Part shown: piece after piece, positions 27,159 to 35,656 of the stretch
How the letters are laid out: the number at the start of each line of letters is the position of its first letter
Position numbering within the stretch: position 1 is the first letter of the stretch
DNA from: Streptomyces anulatus
GTDB lineage: Bacteria > Actinomycetota > Actinomycetes > Streptomycetales > Streptomycetaceae
Length of the DNA: 64,000 bases
Direction: 5' to 3'
Assembly (NCBI RefSeq): GCF_000721175.1
Contig: NZ_JOEZ01000006.1
Coordinates: 1-64,000 of the forward strand
Notes under the pieces: model-generated
Seen by the model: the letters and a program-made list of their open reading frames with translations, nothing else
Database searches by the model: none
What the model was told of the DNA's origin: nothing
Made by a program: the position numbers and the translations under genes

Positions 27159-28580
27159 TCAGAGGCCCAGGGTGCTGCGGGTGCGCCGTACGGTGCGGCG
27201 CAGCCGGACCGCAGCTCCCCGGGGGCCGCCGCCTGGCAGGGTGAGGCTCTGCAGGCGGCGGCGTTTGAAGTAGTGCTGGGTGGTGGGGTCGAGGTGCTCC
27301 CGCAGCCATTCCTCGGCGTCGGGGCGCAGCCCGGGGTGGAGCTTGGCCTGCATGCAGTAGCCGACGGCCCTCACCAGCGGGGCGAGGGTGTCCGGCGCGG
27401 TGCGCGGCAGGCGGGGGACGGCTCCGGGACCTTGCGCGTCCGGGCCGGGAGCGCCCTCGGCGTCCCGCGCGTCCAGGTCGGGCACGAGGTGGTCGGTGAT
27501 CGTCAGCGGGATGCGGTTGCTGTTCTCGTACGGGGTGATGCGGTCGAGGACCAGGCGGGTGCCGACGCGGGCGACGGGGATGCCGTAGTAGGCGGCGGCG
27601 GTGAACATCGCGGTGGAGAAGCAGCCGACCACCAGGGTGGGCGCGCAGCGCTCGTACAGCGTCTCGGCGAGCAGTGGGCCGTCCAGGGTGGTGAGCCGTA
27701 CGCCGGCCTCGGCGGCCGCCTCGTCCAGGACGCGGGAGTAGCGGGCCGGGGCGGTGGGGTGGGGCTTGAAGAGGATGGAGGTGTGCCCGGCGCGGGCGGC
27801 TCCGCGCAGCATCCGGATGTGCAGGTCCTCTTCCTCCTCGGGGGTGAGGATGCCGAGGGCGGCGAGGTACTGGCCGAGCAGCATCGCGGTGGGGGCGGCC
27901 GCTTCGGCGGCGGCGAGGCCCCGGTCGCCCTCGGCCGCGGCGGCGATCTCCGAGAGGACGGCGCGGAAGGCGTCGTCCGGGACGAGTTCGGGTTCGACGC
28001 CCGCCTCGGCGAGGAGGAGCGGCCGCAGTCCGGTGACCAGGTCGAGGTGGAGGACGCGCCGGATGCGGCAGGCGATGGACTGGGGCAGCCGGTTGCGGGT
28101 GGGGCCGTAGCTCATCAGCCCGTCGGCGTAGACGTGCACGGCGCTCTCGGAGAAGATCGCGGCGAGCGCGCGGGCCGGGTTGACCTGGATGGACTCCACG
28201 GCCAGGTCGACGGGGGCGTCGGGGGCGATGTCCCAGGCGAGGCGGAAGGCCCGCTGCCACAGGACGGTCTCCTCGGAACGGGGCCCCCAGCCGCTGGGGT
28301 GGTGCGGGCTGATCGCCTCGTTCCAGTCGACCACGGCGTCGAAGCGGGCGGCGAGGGATCCGTAACCGCGCATCTCCTCCAGGCGCAGGGCCGTCTCGGG
28401 GACGGCCGCGTTGTTGGAGACCAGCAGGATGCGGTGGCTGTCGAGGGCCCGGCCGAACTGTCCGGCGTCGAGCGCGGCGGCGAGGGTAGCGGCCCCGTAC
28501 AGGGTGGAGACCTGGAAGATCTGGGTGCGCGCGGGCATGGAAACGGACGTGCGTACGGGCGCGGGCGTGGGTACGGGCAT
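27159..28580 (-). CDS. polysialyltransferase-family glycosyltransferase (copy B)
   Basis: A 473-residue paralog of the protein at 20628-21992. It shares FDAVVDWNEAISPHHPSGW, VHVYADGLMSYGPT, RIRRVLHLDLVTGLRPLLLAEAG, LVVGCFSTAMFTAAAYYGIPVARVGT, ITPYENSNRIP and terminal HYFKRRRLQSLTLPG. It fits the POLYST family. ATG 28580 lies 3 bp after the glycosyltransferase stop, so it is probably coupled; an internal ATG at 28538 (MPARTQIFQV) would match the length of copy A better and may be the true start. It likely extends or branches the acidic wall glycan. Confidence 0.8.
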   Translation of the reverse strand: MPVPTPAPVRTSVSMPARTQIFQVSTLYGAATLAAALDAGQFGRALDSHRILLVSNNAAVPETALRLEEMRGYGSLAARFDAVVDWNEAISPHHPSGWGPRSEETVLWQRAFRLAWDIAPDAPVDLAVESIQVNPARALAAIFSESAVHVYADGLMSYGPTRNRLPQSIACRIRRVLHLDLVTGLRPLLLAEAGVEPELVPDDAFRAVLSEIAAAAEGDRGLAAAEAAAPTAMLLGQYLAALGILTPEEEEDLHIRMLRGAARAGHTSILFKPHPTAPARYSRVLDEAAAEAGVRLTTLDGPLLAETLYERCAPTLVVGCFSTAMFTAAAYYGIPVARVGTRLVLDRITPYENSNRIPLTITDHLVPDLDARDAEGAPGPDAQGPGAVPRLPRTAPDTLAPLVRAVGYCMQAKLHPGLRPDAEEWLREHLDPTTQHYFKRRRLQSLTLPGGGPRGAAVRLRRTVRRTRSTLGL

Positions 28581-28583
28581 CGG

Positions 28584-29558
28584 TCAGGCGGCCTTCTGCT
28601 TGGTCTGCTTGGTGCGCAGACGGCTGAGCAGCGTGCCGCGCTTGTCGTCGATCATCGTCAGGGTGCGGTCGAGCACGTCCTGCGGCATCCGGCCCAGCGC
28701 GGCGGTGGACTCGGCGCGCAGCCGCCGGGCGGTGGCGGGCTCGTAGTCGTCGGCCTTCTCGTTGTGGAAGGCGATCATCGCGCAGTAGGTGCGGACGGCC
28801 TTGGGCAGCAGGGTCTTCGCGTCCCGGTCCGCGCGCAGCTGGTCGAGCAGCGTGTCGTAGGCGGGGAAGAAGTCGAGCTGGCGGGCGTCCTTGATCTGGG
28901 TCAGGGAGGTGGTGACCCCGCGCCGGTAGAAGATGCCGTACAGCCCGAGCGCCGCGTAGGTGCGGGCGCGCAGATGGAGCTGCCAGATCCACAGCCGGTC
29001 CTCGGCGGTGCGCAGTTCGGTGGCGAAGCGCTGGGCGCCGTCCGCGAAGAGCCGCCGGTGGTAGACCCCGGCCCAGACGAACGGGTAGTCGACCATGGTC
29101 TCCCGCTCGGGCGCCCCGATCCCCTCGCGGGGGTCGAGCACGGTGTCGCGGAGCGGTGCGGGGGCGCGCCGCACGACGCGGTTGGTGCCGGTGGACTGGA
29201 CGTGGTCGGTGCGGGCGAAGTCGCAGTCGAGGTCCTGGGCGGCGCGCACCAGCCGGTCCAGATGGCCGGGGGCGTACCAGTCGTCGCCGTCGAGGAAGGT
29301 GAGGTAGTCACCTTCGGCGGCGTCGATGCCGCTGTTGCGGGCGGCCGCGATGCCGGTGTTCGTACCGTGTCTGATCACGCGGGCGTGCGGCAGCCGCTCG
29401 GCCCAGTGGTCGACGATGTCCTGCGTGCCGTCGCTGGACGCGTCATCGACCAGCAGGAACTCGATGTCCGGGTCCGCGTTGCGGGCCAGACTGCCCAGCG
29501 TGGTCGGGGCGTAGGCCGCGACATTGTGGAACGGTACGACAACGGACAGTTTCGGCAC
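28584..29558 (-). CDS. family 2 glycosyltransferase (copy B)
   Basis: A 324-residue GT-A enzyme, paralogous to the one at 19639-20631: PKLSVVVPFHNVAAYAPTTLGSL, FLLVDDASSDGT, FLDGDDWYAPGH, ARTDHVQSTG, RTAEDRLWIWQLH and FYRRGVTTSLTQIKDARQLDFFPAYD. It is the first gene of the minus-strand operon that continues through the polysialyltransferase-like, TPR, pyruvyl transferase-like and acyltransferase genes. Both family-2 copies are followed immediately by a POLYST gene, so the pair duplicated as a unit. Confidence 0.9.
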   Translation of the reverse strand: MPKLSVVVPFHNVAAYAPTTLGSLARNADPDIEFLLVDDASSDGTQDIVDHWAERLPHARVIRHGTNTGIAAARNSGIDAAEGDYLTFLDGDDWYAPGHLDRLVRAAQDLDCDFARTDHVQSTGTNRVVRRAPAPLRDTVLDPREGIGAPERETMVDYPFVWAGVYHRRLFADGAQRFATELRTAEDRLWIWQLHLRARTYAALGLYGIFYRRGVTTSLTQIKDARQLDFFPAYDTLLDQLRADRDAKTLLPKAVRTYCAMIAFHNEKADDYEPATARRLRAESTAALGRMPQDVLDRTLTMIDDKRGTLLSRLRTKQTKQKAA

Positions 29559-29836
29559 GCGCGCCCTCGCCTTCGATCATGGTCCCGACAACGTAGTGAG
29601 ACACCGGAAGGATCGGATGACGTCCGCCACGACGGCGGGTGAACTCTGTGCGTCCGCCGGATGACCGGGCACGCGCGGCGGAGACCGTCCTGCGGGGCTT
29701 GACCTCGACTTCGCTCGCGGTCCTGCCTTCCGAGGCGTGGACCACTCACACGCCGACGCAGGACTCGCCCGCCGACGATCGGAATCGGGTACCCGCCGCT
29801 GAGCGAGGGCTCGGCTGCTGCTGAGCGAGAGGTGGG

Positions 29837-30520
29837 CTACACGCTGCTGAGCGAGAGCTTGGCCGCGAACCCGAGGAACAGGACACCGGCCGCCGAAGTG
29901 GCCCCCGCCGACAGCCGCTTGCGGCGGCGGAAAGCGGCGGCCAGCCGGGTGCCGCCGAAGATCAGCACCGAGAGGTACGCGAAGCTGGCGAGCTGGAGCA
30001 GCGTGCCCAGCAACAGGAACGACAGCGCCGGGTAGGCGTAGCCCGGGTCGACGAACTGGACGAAGAAGGAGATCAGGAACAGGATCGCCTTCGGGTTGAT
30101 CAGGCTGACCACCAGCGCCCGGCGGTAGGGCCTCTCCGCGGAGGCCGTCGCCCCGGGAGTCCCGGCCGTCTCAGCCGTGTCGACCGTCTCCACCAGCTCG
30201 GCGGTACGCCGGTGCCGCTCGCGCCACAGGGACACGGCCGCCCGCAGCATCCCGATGGCCATCCAGGTCAGATAGGCCGCGCCCGCGTACTTGACGATCG
30301 CGAAGAGCAGGGGCGTGGTCTGGAGCAGGGACGCGGCGCCGAGTGCGGAGAGCGTCATCAGGACGGCGTCCCCGGTCCAGACGCCCGCGGCGGCCGTATA
30401 GCCGGTTCGAACGCCGCGCCGGGCGGCGACGGAGAGCACGTACAGCGAGTTCGGCCCCGGCAGGAGAACGATCAGCGCGAGACCGGCGAGATAGGTCGGA
30501 AGGTCGGTGACACCCAGCAT
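29837..30520 (-). CDS. LysE-family amino acid exporter (LeuE-like)
   Basis: A 227-residue membrane exporter. It begins MLGVTDLPTYLAGLALIVLLPGPNSLYVLSVAARRG, with the PGPN signature of the RhtB/LysE family. It has about six hydrophobic helices, with LINPKAILFLISFFVQFVDPG after the cytoplasmic loop. The loop holds a Glu/Thr/Ala-rich insert (VETVDTAETAGTPGATASAE). The start is ATG 30520; the longer frame upstream overlaps the opposite gene's promoter and lacks family similarity. It stands alone, facing the wall-polymer operon upstream and diverging from the L,D-transpeptidase gene. Confidence 0.88.
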   Translation of the reverse strand: MLGVTDLPTYLAGLALIVLLPGPNSLYVLSVAARRGVRTGYTAAAGVWTGDAVLMTLSALGAASLLQTTPLLFAIVKYAGAAYLTWMAIGMLRAAVSLWRERHRRTAELVETVDTAETAGTPGATASAERPYRRALVVSLINPKAILFLISFFVQFVDPGYAYPALSFLLLGTLLQLASFAYLSVLIFGGTRLAAAFRRRKRLSAGATSAAGVLFLGFAAKLSLSSV

Positions 30521-30762
30521 GGACGGAGTCTCGCACGCCCGTACGGGTCGCCGTCCAGAGGGTTTCAGCAGGCGATACCGGCTGTCCGGCATGGTGCGGG
30601 AGGGGGGCGGGTCCGGCGGGCAGGACCCGGCCATGATCCACCGGGCGCCCCCTCGGGGGACTGGACGCGCGGCTTGCGTCCGACGGAGGATTCGGGGACC
30701 GGGCCGGACGGGAATCCGTACAGGAGGCACCGGGTCGGCGGGTGAGCCAGGGGGGACCGAGC

Positions 30763-31791
30763 ATGGCGGACGGGTACAGCGGGTGGGGCGGACCGGGAGC
30801 GGGGGACACCGGTGGGGCGCGGGCGGCGGAAGCGGTACCGGGCAGGGACGTGACCGCCGGGCGGCGTGCGGGCGGAAGGCCCCAGGGGCGTCGCGCCGCC
30901 GCCGTCTCCCTCGTCGCGCTGGCCGCTCTCTCGACGGGCTGCGAGCCCGGGGCCGCCCAGGGGGCGCAGGACGTTCCGCCGCCGGTGCCGGCCACACGGG
31001 CCGCCACGCCGACCGCGAACCCCTCCCCCACCGCGCCCGCGACCGAGGACGCGAAGCCGCGCACCGCACCGCCCCCGAGCCCGTCGGCGTCCACCGCCGC
31101 CCCGGCCCCGGCCCGGACGACCGCCCGGCCGGCCCCCGAGCCGAGCACCGCACCGCCGCCGCGCGTCCTGATGCGGACCGGGTCCGAGGGCGGCCAGGTA
31201 CGGGAACTGCAGGCCCGGCTCCGTCAGATCGGCCACTTCGGGCGCAACCCCACCGGCTACTACGGCTCCGTCACCGCCGACGCCGTACGGTCCTTCCAGG
31301 CCAAGCGGCGGCTGCCGGTCACCGGAAGCGCCGACGCGGTCACCTGGCGGCGACTGCTGGCCATGACCCGGGTGCCGACGGCCGCCGAGCTGGACCCGCC
31401 GACCGAGCGGCCGGTGGCCGCGCCGGACGAACGGTGCCTGAAGGGCCGGGTCCTGTGCATCAGCAAGAAGAGCCGGACCCTGGCCTGGATGATCGACGGC
31501 CGGGTCGTCTCCGCGATGGACGTGCGCTTCGGCTCGGAGTACACGCCGACCCGCGAGGGTGTGTTCCCGGTGTTCTGGAAGTCCCGGGACCACGTGTCGA
31601 CGCTCTACGACACCCCGATGCCGTACGCCCTGTTCTTCAGCGGCGGCCAGGCGGTGCACTACTCCGCCGACTTCGCGGCCAACGGATACGGGGGCGCCTC
31701 GCACGGCTGCGTCAACGTGCGGGACAAGAAGAAGGTCGCGGCCCTGTTCGACCAGGTGAAGAACGGCGACAAGGTCGTCGTCTACTGGTGA
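30763..31791 (+). CDS. lipoprotein L,D-transpeptidase with peptidoglycan-binding domain
   Basis: A 342-residue envelope enzyme that makes 3-3 cross-links or related linkages in peptidoglycan. After about 45 Arg-rich residues, the hydrophobic stretch AAAVSLVALAALSTGC ends in a lipobox Cys. A Pro/Ala/Thr-rich linker follows, then a PG_binding_1 domain (GGQVRELQARLRQIGHFG, TADAVRSFQAKRRLPVTG). The YkuD catalytic domain has HYSADFAANGYGGASHGCVNVRD with the active Cys in SHGCVN. Start ATG 30763 follows AGGGGGG at good spacing; GTG 30742 is an alternative. It is followed by a strong terminator. Confidence 0.92.
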   Translation: MADGYSGWGGPGAGDTGGARAAEAVPGRDVTAGRRAGGRPQGRRAAAVSLVALAALSTGCEPGAAQGAQDVPPPVPATRAATPTANPSPTAPATEDAKPRTAPPPSPSASTAAPAPARTTARPAPEPSTAPPPRVLMRTGSEGGQVRELQARLRQIGHFGRNPTGYYGSVTADAVRSFQAKRRLPVTGSADAVTWRRLLAMTRVPTAAELDPPTERPVAAPDERCLKGRVLCISKKSRTLAWMIDGRVVSAMDVRFGSEYTPTREGVFPVFWKSRDHVSTLYDTPMPYALFFSGGQAVHYSADFAANGYGGASHGCVNVRDKKKVAALFDQVKNGDKVVVYW

Positions 31792-31819
31792 GAGTCGTCG
31801 TCCGTCGGTGAGAGGAGAG

Positions 31820-31858
31820 GGCGCGGGCGGGACCGGGGGAACGTGTCCCGCCCGCGCC
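31820..31858 (+). terminator. terminator of the L,D-transpeptidase gene
   Basis: Perfect 13-bp arms (GGCGCGGGCGGGA at 31820-31832 and its complement at 31846-31858) with a 13-nt loop. Confidence 0.85.
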
Positions 31859-32000
31859 GATGCGCTGAGCCGAAGGTACGGGGGGAACCCCGGCTCGTCG
31901 CGCGGCCGATGACCAGTCGGCTCACTCTGTACTGCGCCCGGCTTCCGGAAAACGTCACACCTGGCCGTACGGGCCGCGTCCCGGACCCGGAAACCGCAGG

Positions 32001-33137
32001 TCAGCGCGTGAGTACGGAGGCAGCTCCGGTGCTCTTCGGAAGCGGTGGAACCTCGGAGTCCGTCCCGTCGACGTCCGCCCGGGTCTCCGGGGCCACGCCG
32101 GAGCGCGGTACGGGGTGGAAGGAGACGGGCGGCAGCGAGCCGCCGTCACCCGGCCCGTTCTGGCCGCTGTCGTCGCCATCGTCGTCCCCGCCGCCGGAAC
32201 CACCGGAACCGCCGCTTCCACCACTTTCGCCGTTCCCGTCGAGGAGGCGGTCGCAGAAGCGCTCCAGGTTCTTCTCGCCCTTCGCGAGCTGGATCAGATG
32301 GCGCCGGCTCCGGTCGTCCAGGGTGCCGCCGCGGAAGGCCTTGCAGGCCTTGACGGACTTCTCGTGCCAGTTCCCGGTGTCCGTGTCGTCGCCGGAGCCG
32401 CCGGGCCGGTCGTCCCGGCCGTCGCCGCCCCCGGCCGTCTCCTCCCGGCCGTCGCCGAGCCGGTCCGGGGTGCCCGGACGGTCCTCGCCGGGCTCCCGGC
32501 CGGTGTCGCCGGTTCGCGCCGCGTCGGGCTCGTCGGGGCCGCCGGACTCCCGGGTCGCGGGCGAGGAGGACGCCTCAGGTGCGTCGGGCGGGGACGCCGG
32601 GTCAGCCGGGGCCGACGGGTCGTCCGCGGGCCCCCCGGACCTCAGCGGCCCCGGGGTCACGGCAGCCGATACGGAGGCGGCGGGCGCGGGCGAGCCCTGT
32701 CCGCCGAAGGTTCCGGTGAACACACCCGTACCGGCGGCGACCGCCACCCCGCCGAGCGCACAGCCCGCGAGCGAGGCGGCCAGACCGAAGCGGACCGGCC
32801 TGCTCCAGCGCGGGCGGCGGGCCGGGGTGCCGGAGGCGGAGCCGATGTGCACGGCGTGCAGCATGCCCGGCCGGCCGGGGACGGCGGCGCCGGCGTCCCG
32901 GCCGGTGAGCCGGTCCACGCCGTTGCCGTGGCCGGCCTGCCGGAACGCGGCGAGGACCGCGTCCTCGCCGGGGAGCTCACCCGCCGAGGGGCCCAGACCC
33001 CCGCGGGCCGTGCCCAGCGCTTCGGCGAGCCGGAAGGCGTCGGTGCGGGCCTGGTCGCCGACGGGGACGACCCGTTCGCCGCGGAGCAACCTCTCCGCCG
33101 CGTCCTTGTCAAGCCACTCGTAGTGCTCGTCGGCCAT
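32001..33137 (-). CDS. single-pass membrane protein, putative anti-sigma factor
   Basis: A 378-residue protein encoded directly after an ECF sigma gene; the two overlap by one base (TGATG), implying coupled translation. The cytoplasmic part (about 1-115, MADEHYEWLDKDAAERLLRG) could bind the sigma factor. One membrane segment follows (FGLAASLAGCALGGVAVAAGTGVF). The outside part is a long Pro/Gly/Ser/Asp-rich linker with a small helical module (HEKSVKACKAFRGGTLDDRSRRHLIQLAKG, two Cys that may pair). There is no zinc HxxxCxxC motif. The anti-sigma role rests on position and topology, not on a recognised domain. Confidence 0.6.
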   Translation of the reverse strand: MADEHYEWLDKDAAERLLRGERVVPVGDQARTDAFRLAEALGTARGGLGPSAGELPGEDAVLAAFRQAGHGNGVDRLTGRDAGAAVPGRPGMLHAVHIGSASGTPARRPRWSRPVRFGLAASLAGCALGGVAVAAGTGVFTGTFGGQGSPAPAASVSAAVTPGPLRSGGPADDPSAPADPASPPDAPEASSSPATRESGGPDEPDAARTGDTGREPGEDRPGTPDRLGDGREETAGGGDGRDDRPGGSGDDTDTGNWHEKSVKACKAFRGGTLDDRSRRHLIQLAKGEKNLERFCDRLLDGNGESGGSGGSGGSGGGDDDGDDSGQNGPGDGGSLPPVSFHPVPRSGVAPETRADVDGTDSEVPPLPKSTGAASVLTR

Positions 33138-34009
33138 CACATGTCCTTCTGCGTCCACGGTCGCGAATGCGTCACACCGGGAGTGACCACGGCGGGCCCG
33201 GCCGGACCGCCACGGCCGGGCCGCTGGGACGGCACGGCGCCGAGCCCGGTGCCACCATCCGCGTCCGGACCCGCGCCGTCGTCGGCCGCCGGAGTTCCGT
33301 CCGGGGCGGCGCCATCGCCCCGGGGCGCCGGAAGCTGCCCGTCGGCACCGAGGAGTTCGGCCAGTCGCTTGAGACCGCGGTGGGCGGCGGTGCGTACGGC
33401 GCCGGGCCGCTTGCCCAGGGTCTGCGCCGCGCTCTTCGCGTCGAGCCCGACGACCACCCGGAGCACCACGGCCTCGGCCTGGTCCTGCGGCAGCTGGGCG
33501 ATGAGCGACATGGTGCGGTCGGTGTCGAGCGCCTCGATGGCGTCACCGGCGGTGTCGGACTCGGCGGCGCGCGCGGTCAGCTCGGTCTCGTCGCCGCCGA
33601 TCGCCGGGCGGCGGCTGCGCATCCGCAGGTGGTCCAGCGAACGGTTGCGCGCGATCCGCGCGGCCCACCCCCGGAACCGGTCGGCGTCCCCGCTGAAGCG
33701 GTCGAGGTCGCGCGCTATCTGCAGCCACGCCTCGGACGCCACGTCCTCGGCGTCCGGCTCCCCGACCAGCGTCCGTATGTAGCCCAGCAACCGTGGCTGC
33801 ACCGCGCGGTACACAGCACGGAAGGCGTCCTCGTCCCCGTCCTGTGCCGCGAGCACCGCGGCGGTCAGCTCCGCGTCGTCCCCCAGCACTCCCTCAACCC
33901 GCTCTGCCGTCCTCGATCGCAGCTGGTCAACTGCTGCGCAACCCTGCGCGAACCAGCACGCTACGTGCTCGGCGGGGGCCGCGTCCATGACTTGTACAAC
34001 CCGCAACAA
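33137..34009 (-). CDS. ECF RNA polymerase sigma factor
   Basis: A sigma-70 family ECF factor, at most 290 residues. Region 2 is DEDAFRAVYRAVQPRLLGYIRTLVGEPDAEDVASEAWLQIARDLDRF with WAARIARNRSLDHLRMR. Region 4 is LPQDQAEAVVLRVVVGLDAKSAAQTLGKRPGAVRTAAHRGLKRLAELL. A 70-residue Pro/Gly/Asp-rich tail follows. The start is uncertain: the frame is open from 34009, an ATG lies at 33988, and a GTG near 33893 just before LGDDAELTAAV gives the usual family length. The neighbouring membrane protein gene is coupled to it, and an L,D-transpeptidase gene lies close by, which hints at an envelope-stress role (inference). Confidence 0.85.
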   Translation of the reverse strand: MLRVVQVMDAAPAEHVACWFAQGCAAVDQLRSRTAERVEGVLGDDAELTAAVLAAQDGDEDAFRAVYRAVQPRLLGYIRTLVGEPDAEDVASEAWLQIARDLDRFSGDADRFRGWAARIARNRSLDHLRMRSRRPAIGGDETELTARAAESDTAGDAIEALDTDRTMSLIAQLPQDQAEAVVLRVVVGLDAKSAAQTLGKRPGAVRTAAHRGLKRLAELLGADGQLPAPRGDGAAPDGTPAADDGAGPDADGGTGLGAVPSQRPGRGGPAGPAVVTPGVTHSRPWTQKDM

Positions 34010-34461
34010 TTCGTCGGCGGTCCTCCGGTGTGACAGAAAACGCAGTCATGGCGCTGAGATGAGTACGGGGTCGTGCTGCGACCCCGTGGAAGACGGCCGG
34101 GGCCTCTCCTGTGGGGGGTGGCGGCCCCGGTCGTCGCTCCAGCACGTGACCCCGTGACCAGGCGCTTCGCAGGGCCGCCTACCGCCCCCTACGTGACCAA
34201 AGCGTGACCAGCGCGCCGGCGAGTTCGTGTGGGTGGGCGCGTTTCTTGGGCGCTGGATACCCCCGTGGCCAAGACCTCCTCGTGCTCACCCGACCTGCCG
34301 GGCTCACACGCTGCGCGAGCCCGGGACAAGCTCCCGGCACCTTCCACTCGGCGCTCCGAGGCCACCGACGCGAAGAGCACGTCCGGAGGCTCGGCCCAGC
34401 CGCCTCCGTCGCCGGGATCATCGCGAGCGGTCACCGGACAGCAACCACTAGAGTGCCCAGC
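34010..34461. other. 452-bp intergenic region, sigma gene to MurG-like gene
   Basis: No convincing gene. It holds a perfect 9-bp hairpin (ACGGGGTCG at 34065-34073, complement at 34079-34087) and a second G+C-rich hairpin near 34100-34130. Scattered GTGACC repeats occur around 34145-34210. TAGAGT at 34449-34454, about 8 nt before the GTG at 34462, could be a -10 box for a leaderless transcript of the MurG-like gene. Confidence 0.4.
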
Positions 34462-35637
34462 GTGAACACCGCGCCTCAACAGACGACTGTCTTCCGCCTG
34501 ATCGTGACGGGAGGCGGCACCGGCGGTCACACCTACCCCGCCCTCACCGCGATCCGCACCTTGCAGGCACGCCTGGCCGCTTCCGGCCGCACCCTCGACG
34601 TCCTGTGGATCGGCACGGCAGAGGGCCTGGAAGCCCGGGTCGCCAGCGCGGAGGGCATCCCGTTCACCACGGTCGCCACGGGCAAGATCCGGCGTCACGC
34701 GAACCCGCTGAAGATGGTGTCGCCGGCCAACGTCCGGGACATGGCGCGCGTGCCGATCGGGGTCGCTCAGGCGCGCAGCGCGGTCTCCGCCTTCCGGCCG
34801 GACGTCGTGCTGGCAACGGGAGGTTACGTCGCGGTGCCGACCGGGCTCGCCGCCAGGATGTGCCGAGTCCCGCTGGTCCTGCACGAGCAGACCGTCCGCC
34901 TCGGCCTCGCCAACCGGAAGCTGGCCGGTTCCGCCGCGCGGATCGCGGTGTCGTCGGAGTCGACCCTGCCGCTCCTGCCGGAGAGCGTGCGGTCGGCGGC
35001 GGCGGTCACCGGTAACCCCGTACGACCGGAGGTCCTGACCGGCCGCCCGGACAAGGCCGTGACCGCGCTCGGCCTCCACACCTTCGACCGGCGCCTTCCG
35101 ACGGTGTACGTCACCGGAGGGGCACAGGGCTCGCAGCAGATCAACGACGTCGTCGGCGGCGAGCTGCCGTGGCTGCTGGAACGTGCCAACATGGTGCACC
35201 AGTGCGGCCCTGCCCACCAAGAGGCGCTGTCCGCGCGCGCCGCAGGGCTGCCTGCCGCACTCGCCGCCCGGTACCACCTCACCCCGTTCGTCGGACCGGA
35301 GCTGCCGGACGTCCTGGCCCTGGCCGAGCTGGTGATCTCCCGCAGCGGCGCGGGCACCCTGGCCGAGCTGACCGCCCTGGGCAAGCCGGCCGTGTTCATC
35401 CCGCTCGCCTCGGCGGCCGGGAACGAACAGGCCCACAACGCCCGTCACCTGGAGGAGTCCGGGGCGGCGATCGCACTCCTCGGCGACGTCACCGGCGGGC
35501 ACCTTCGCAAGGCGGTCGGCCCGCTCCTCGACGATCCGGAGCGCCGGGACGCGATGGCCGCGGCGGCCAGGGCGCACGGCCGCCCGGATGCTGCGGAAAG
35601 GCTCGTGGACGTGATCCTGTCCGCAGCGTCCCAGTAA
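34462..35637 (+). CDS. MurG-like UDP-GlcNAc transferase paralog
   Basis: A 391-residue GT28 enzyme with all the MurG landmarks: IVTGGGTGGHTYPALTAI (lipid-acceptor loop), DVVLATGGYVAVPTGLAA, VLHEQTVRLGLANR, VYVTGGAQGSQQIND, and a donor site with ISRSGAGTLAELTALGKPAVFIPLASAAGNEQ. It is unlikely to be the division-cluster murG, because no dcw genes are near, so it is a second copy that may glycosylate another lipid carrier or a natural product. GTG 34462 is chosen since the fold begins at once; the open frame from 34204 is not conserved-looking. It converges with the phosphatase gene. Confidence 0.85.
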   Translation: MNTAPQQTTVFRLIVTGGGTGGHTYPALTAIRTLQARLAASGRTLDVLWIGTAEGLEARVASAEGIPFTTVATGKIRRHANPLKMVSPANVRDMARVPIGVAQARSAVSAFRPDVVLATGGYVAVPTGLAARMCRVPLVLHEQTVRLGLANRKLAGSAARIAVSSESTLPLLPESVRSAAAVTGNPVRPEVLTGRPDKAVTALGLHTFDRRLPTVYVTGGAQGSQQINDVVGGELPWLLERANMVHQCGPAHQEALSARAAGLPAALAARYHLTPFVGPELPDVLALAELVISRSGAGTLAELTALGKPAVFIPLASAAGNEQAHNARHLEESGAAIALLGDVTGGHLRKAVGPLLDDPERRDAMAAAARAHGRPDAAERLVDVILSAASQ

Positions 35638-35656
35638 CAGCGCAGCCCGGAGTGGG

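Noticed and set aside
34204..34461. 86-codon N-terminal extension of the MurG-like protein
   Set aside because: Low-complexity Pro/Arg/Ser sequence; MurG proteins begin within about 15 residues of the GGGTGGH motif.
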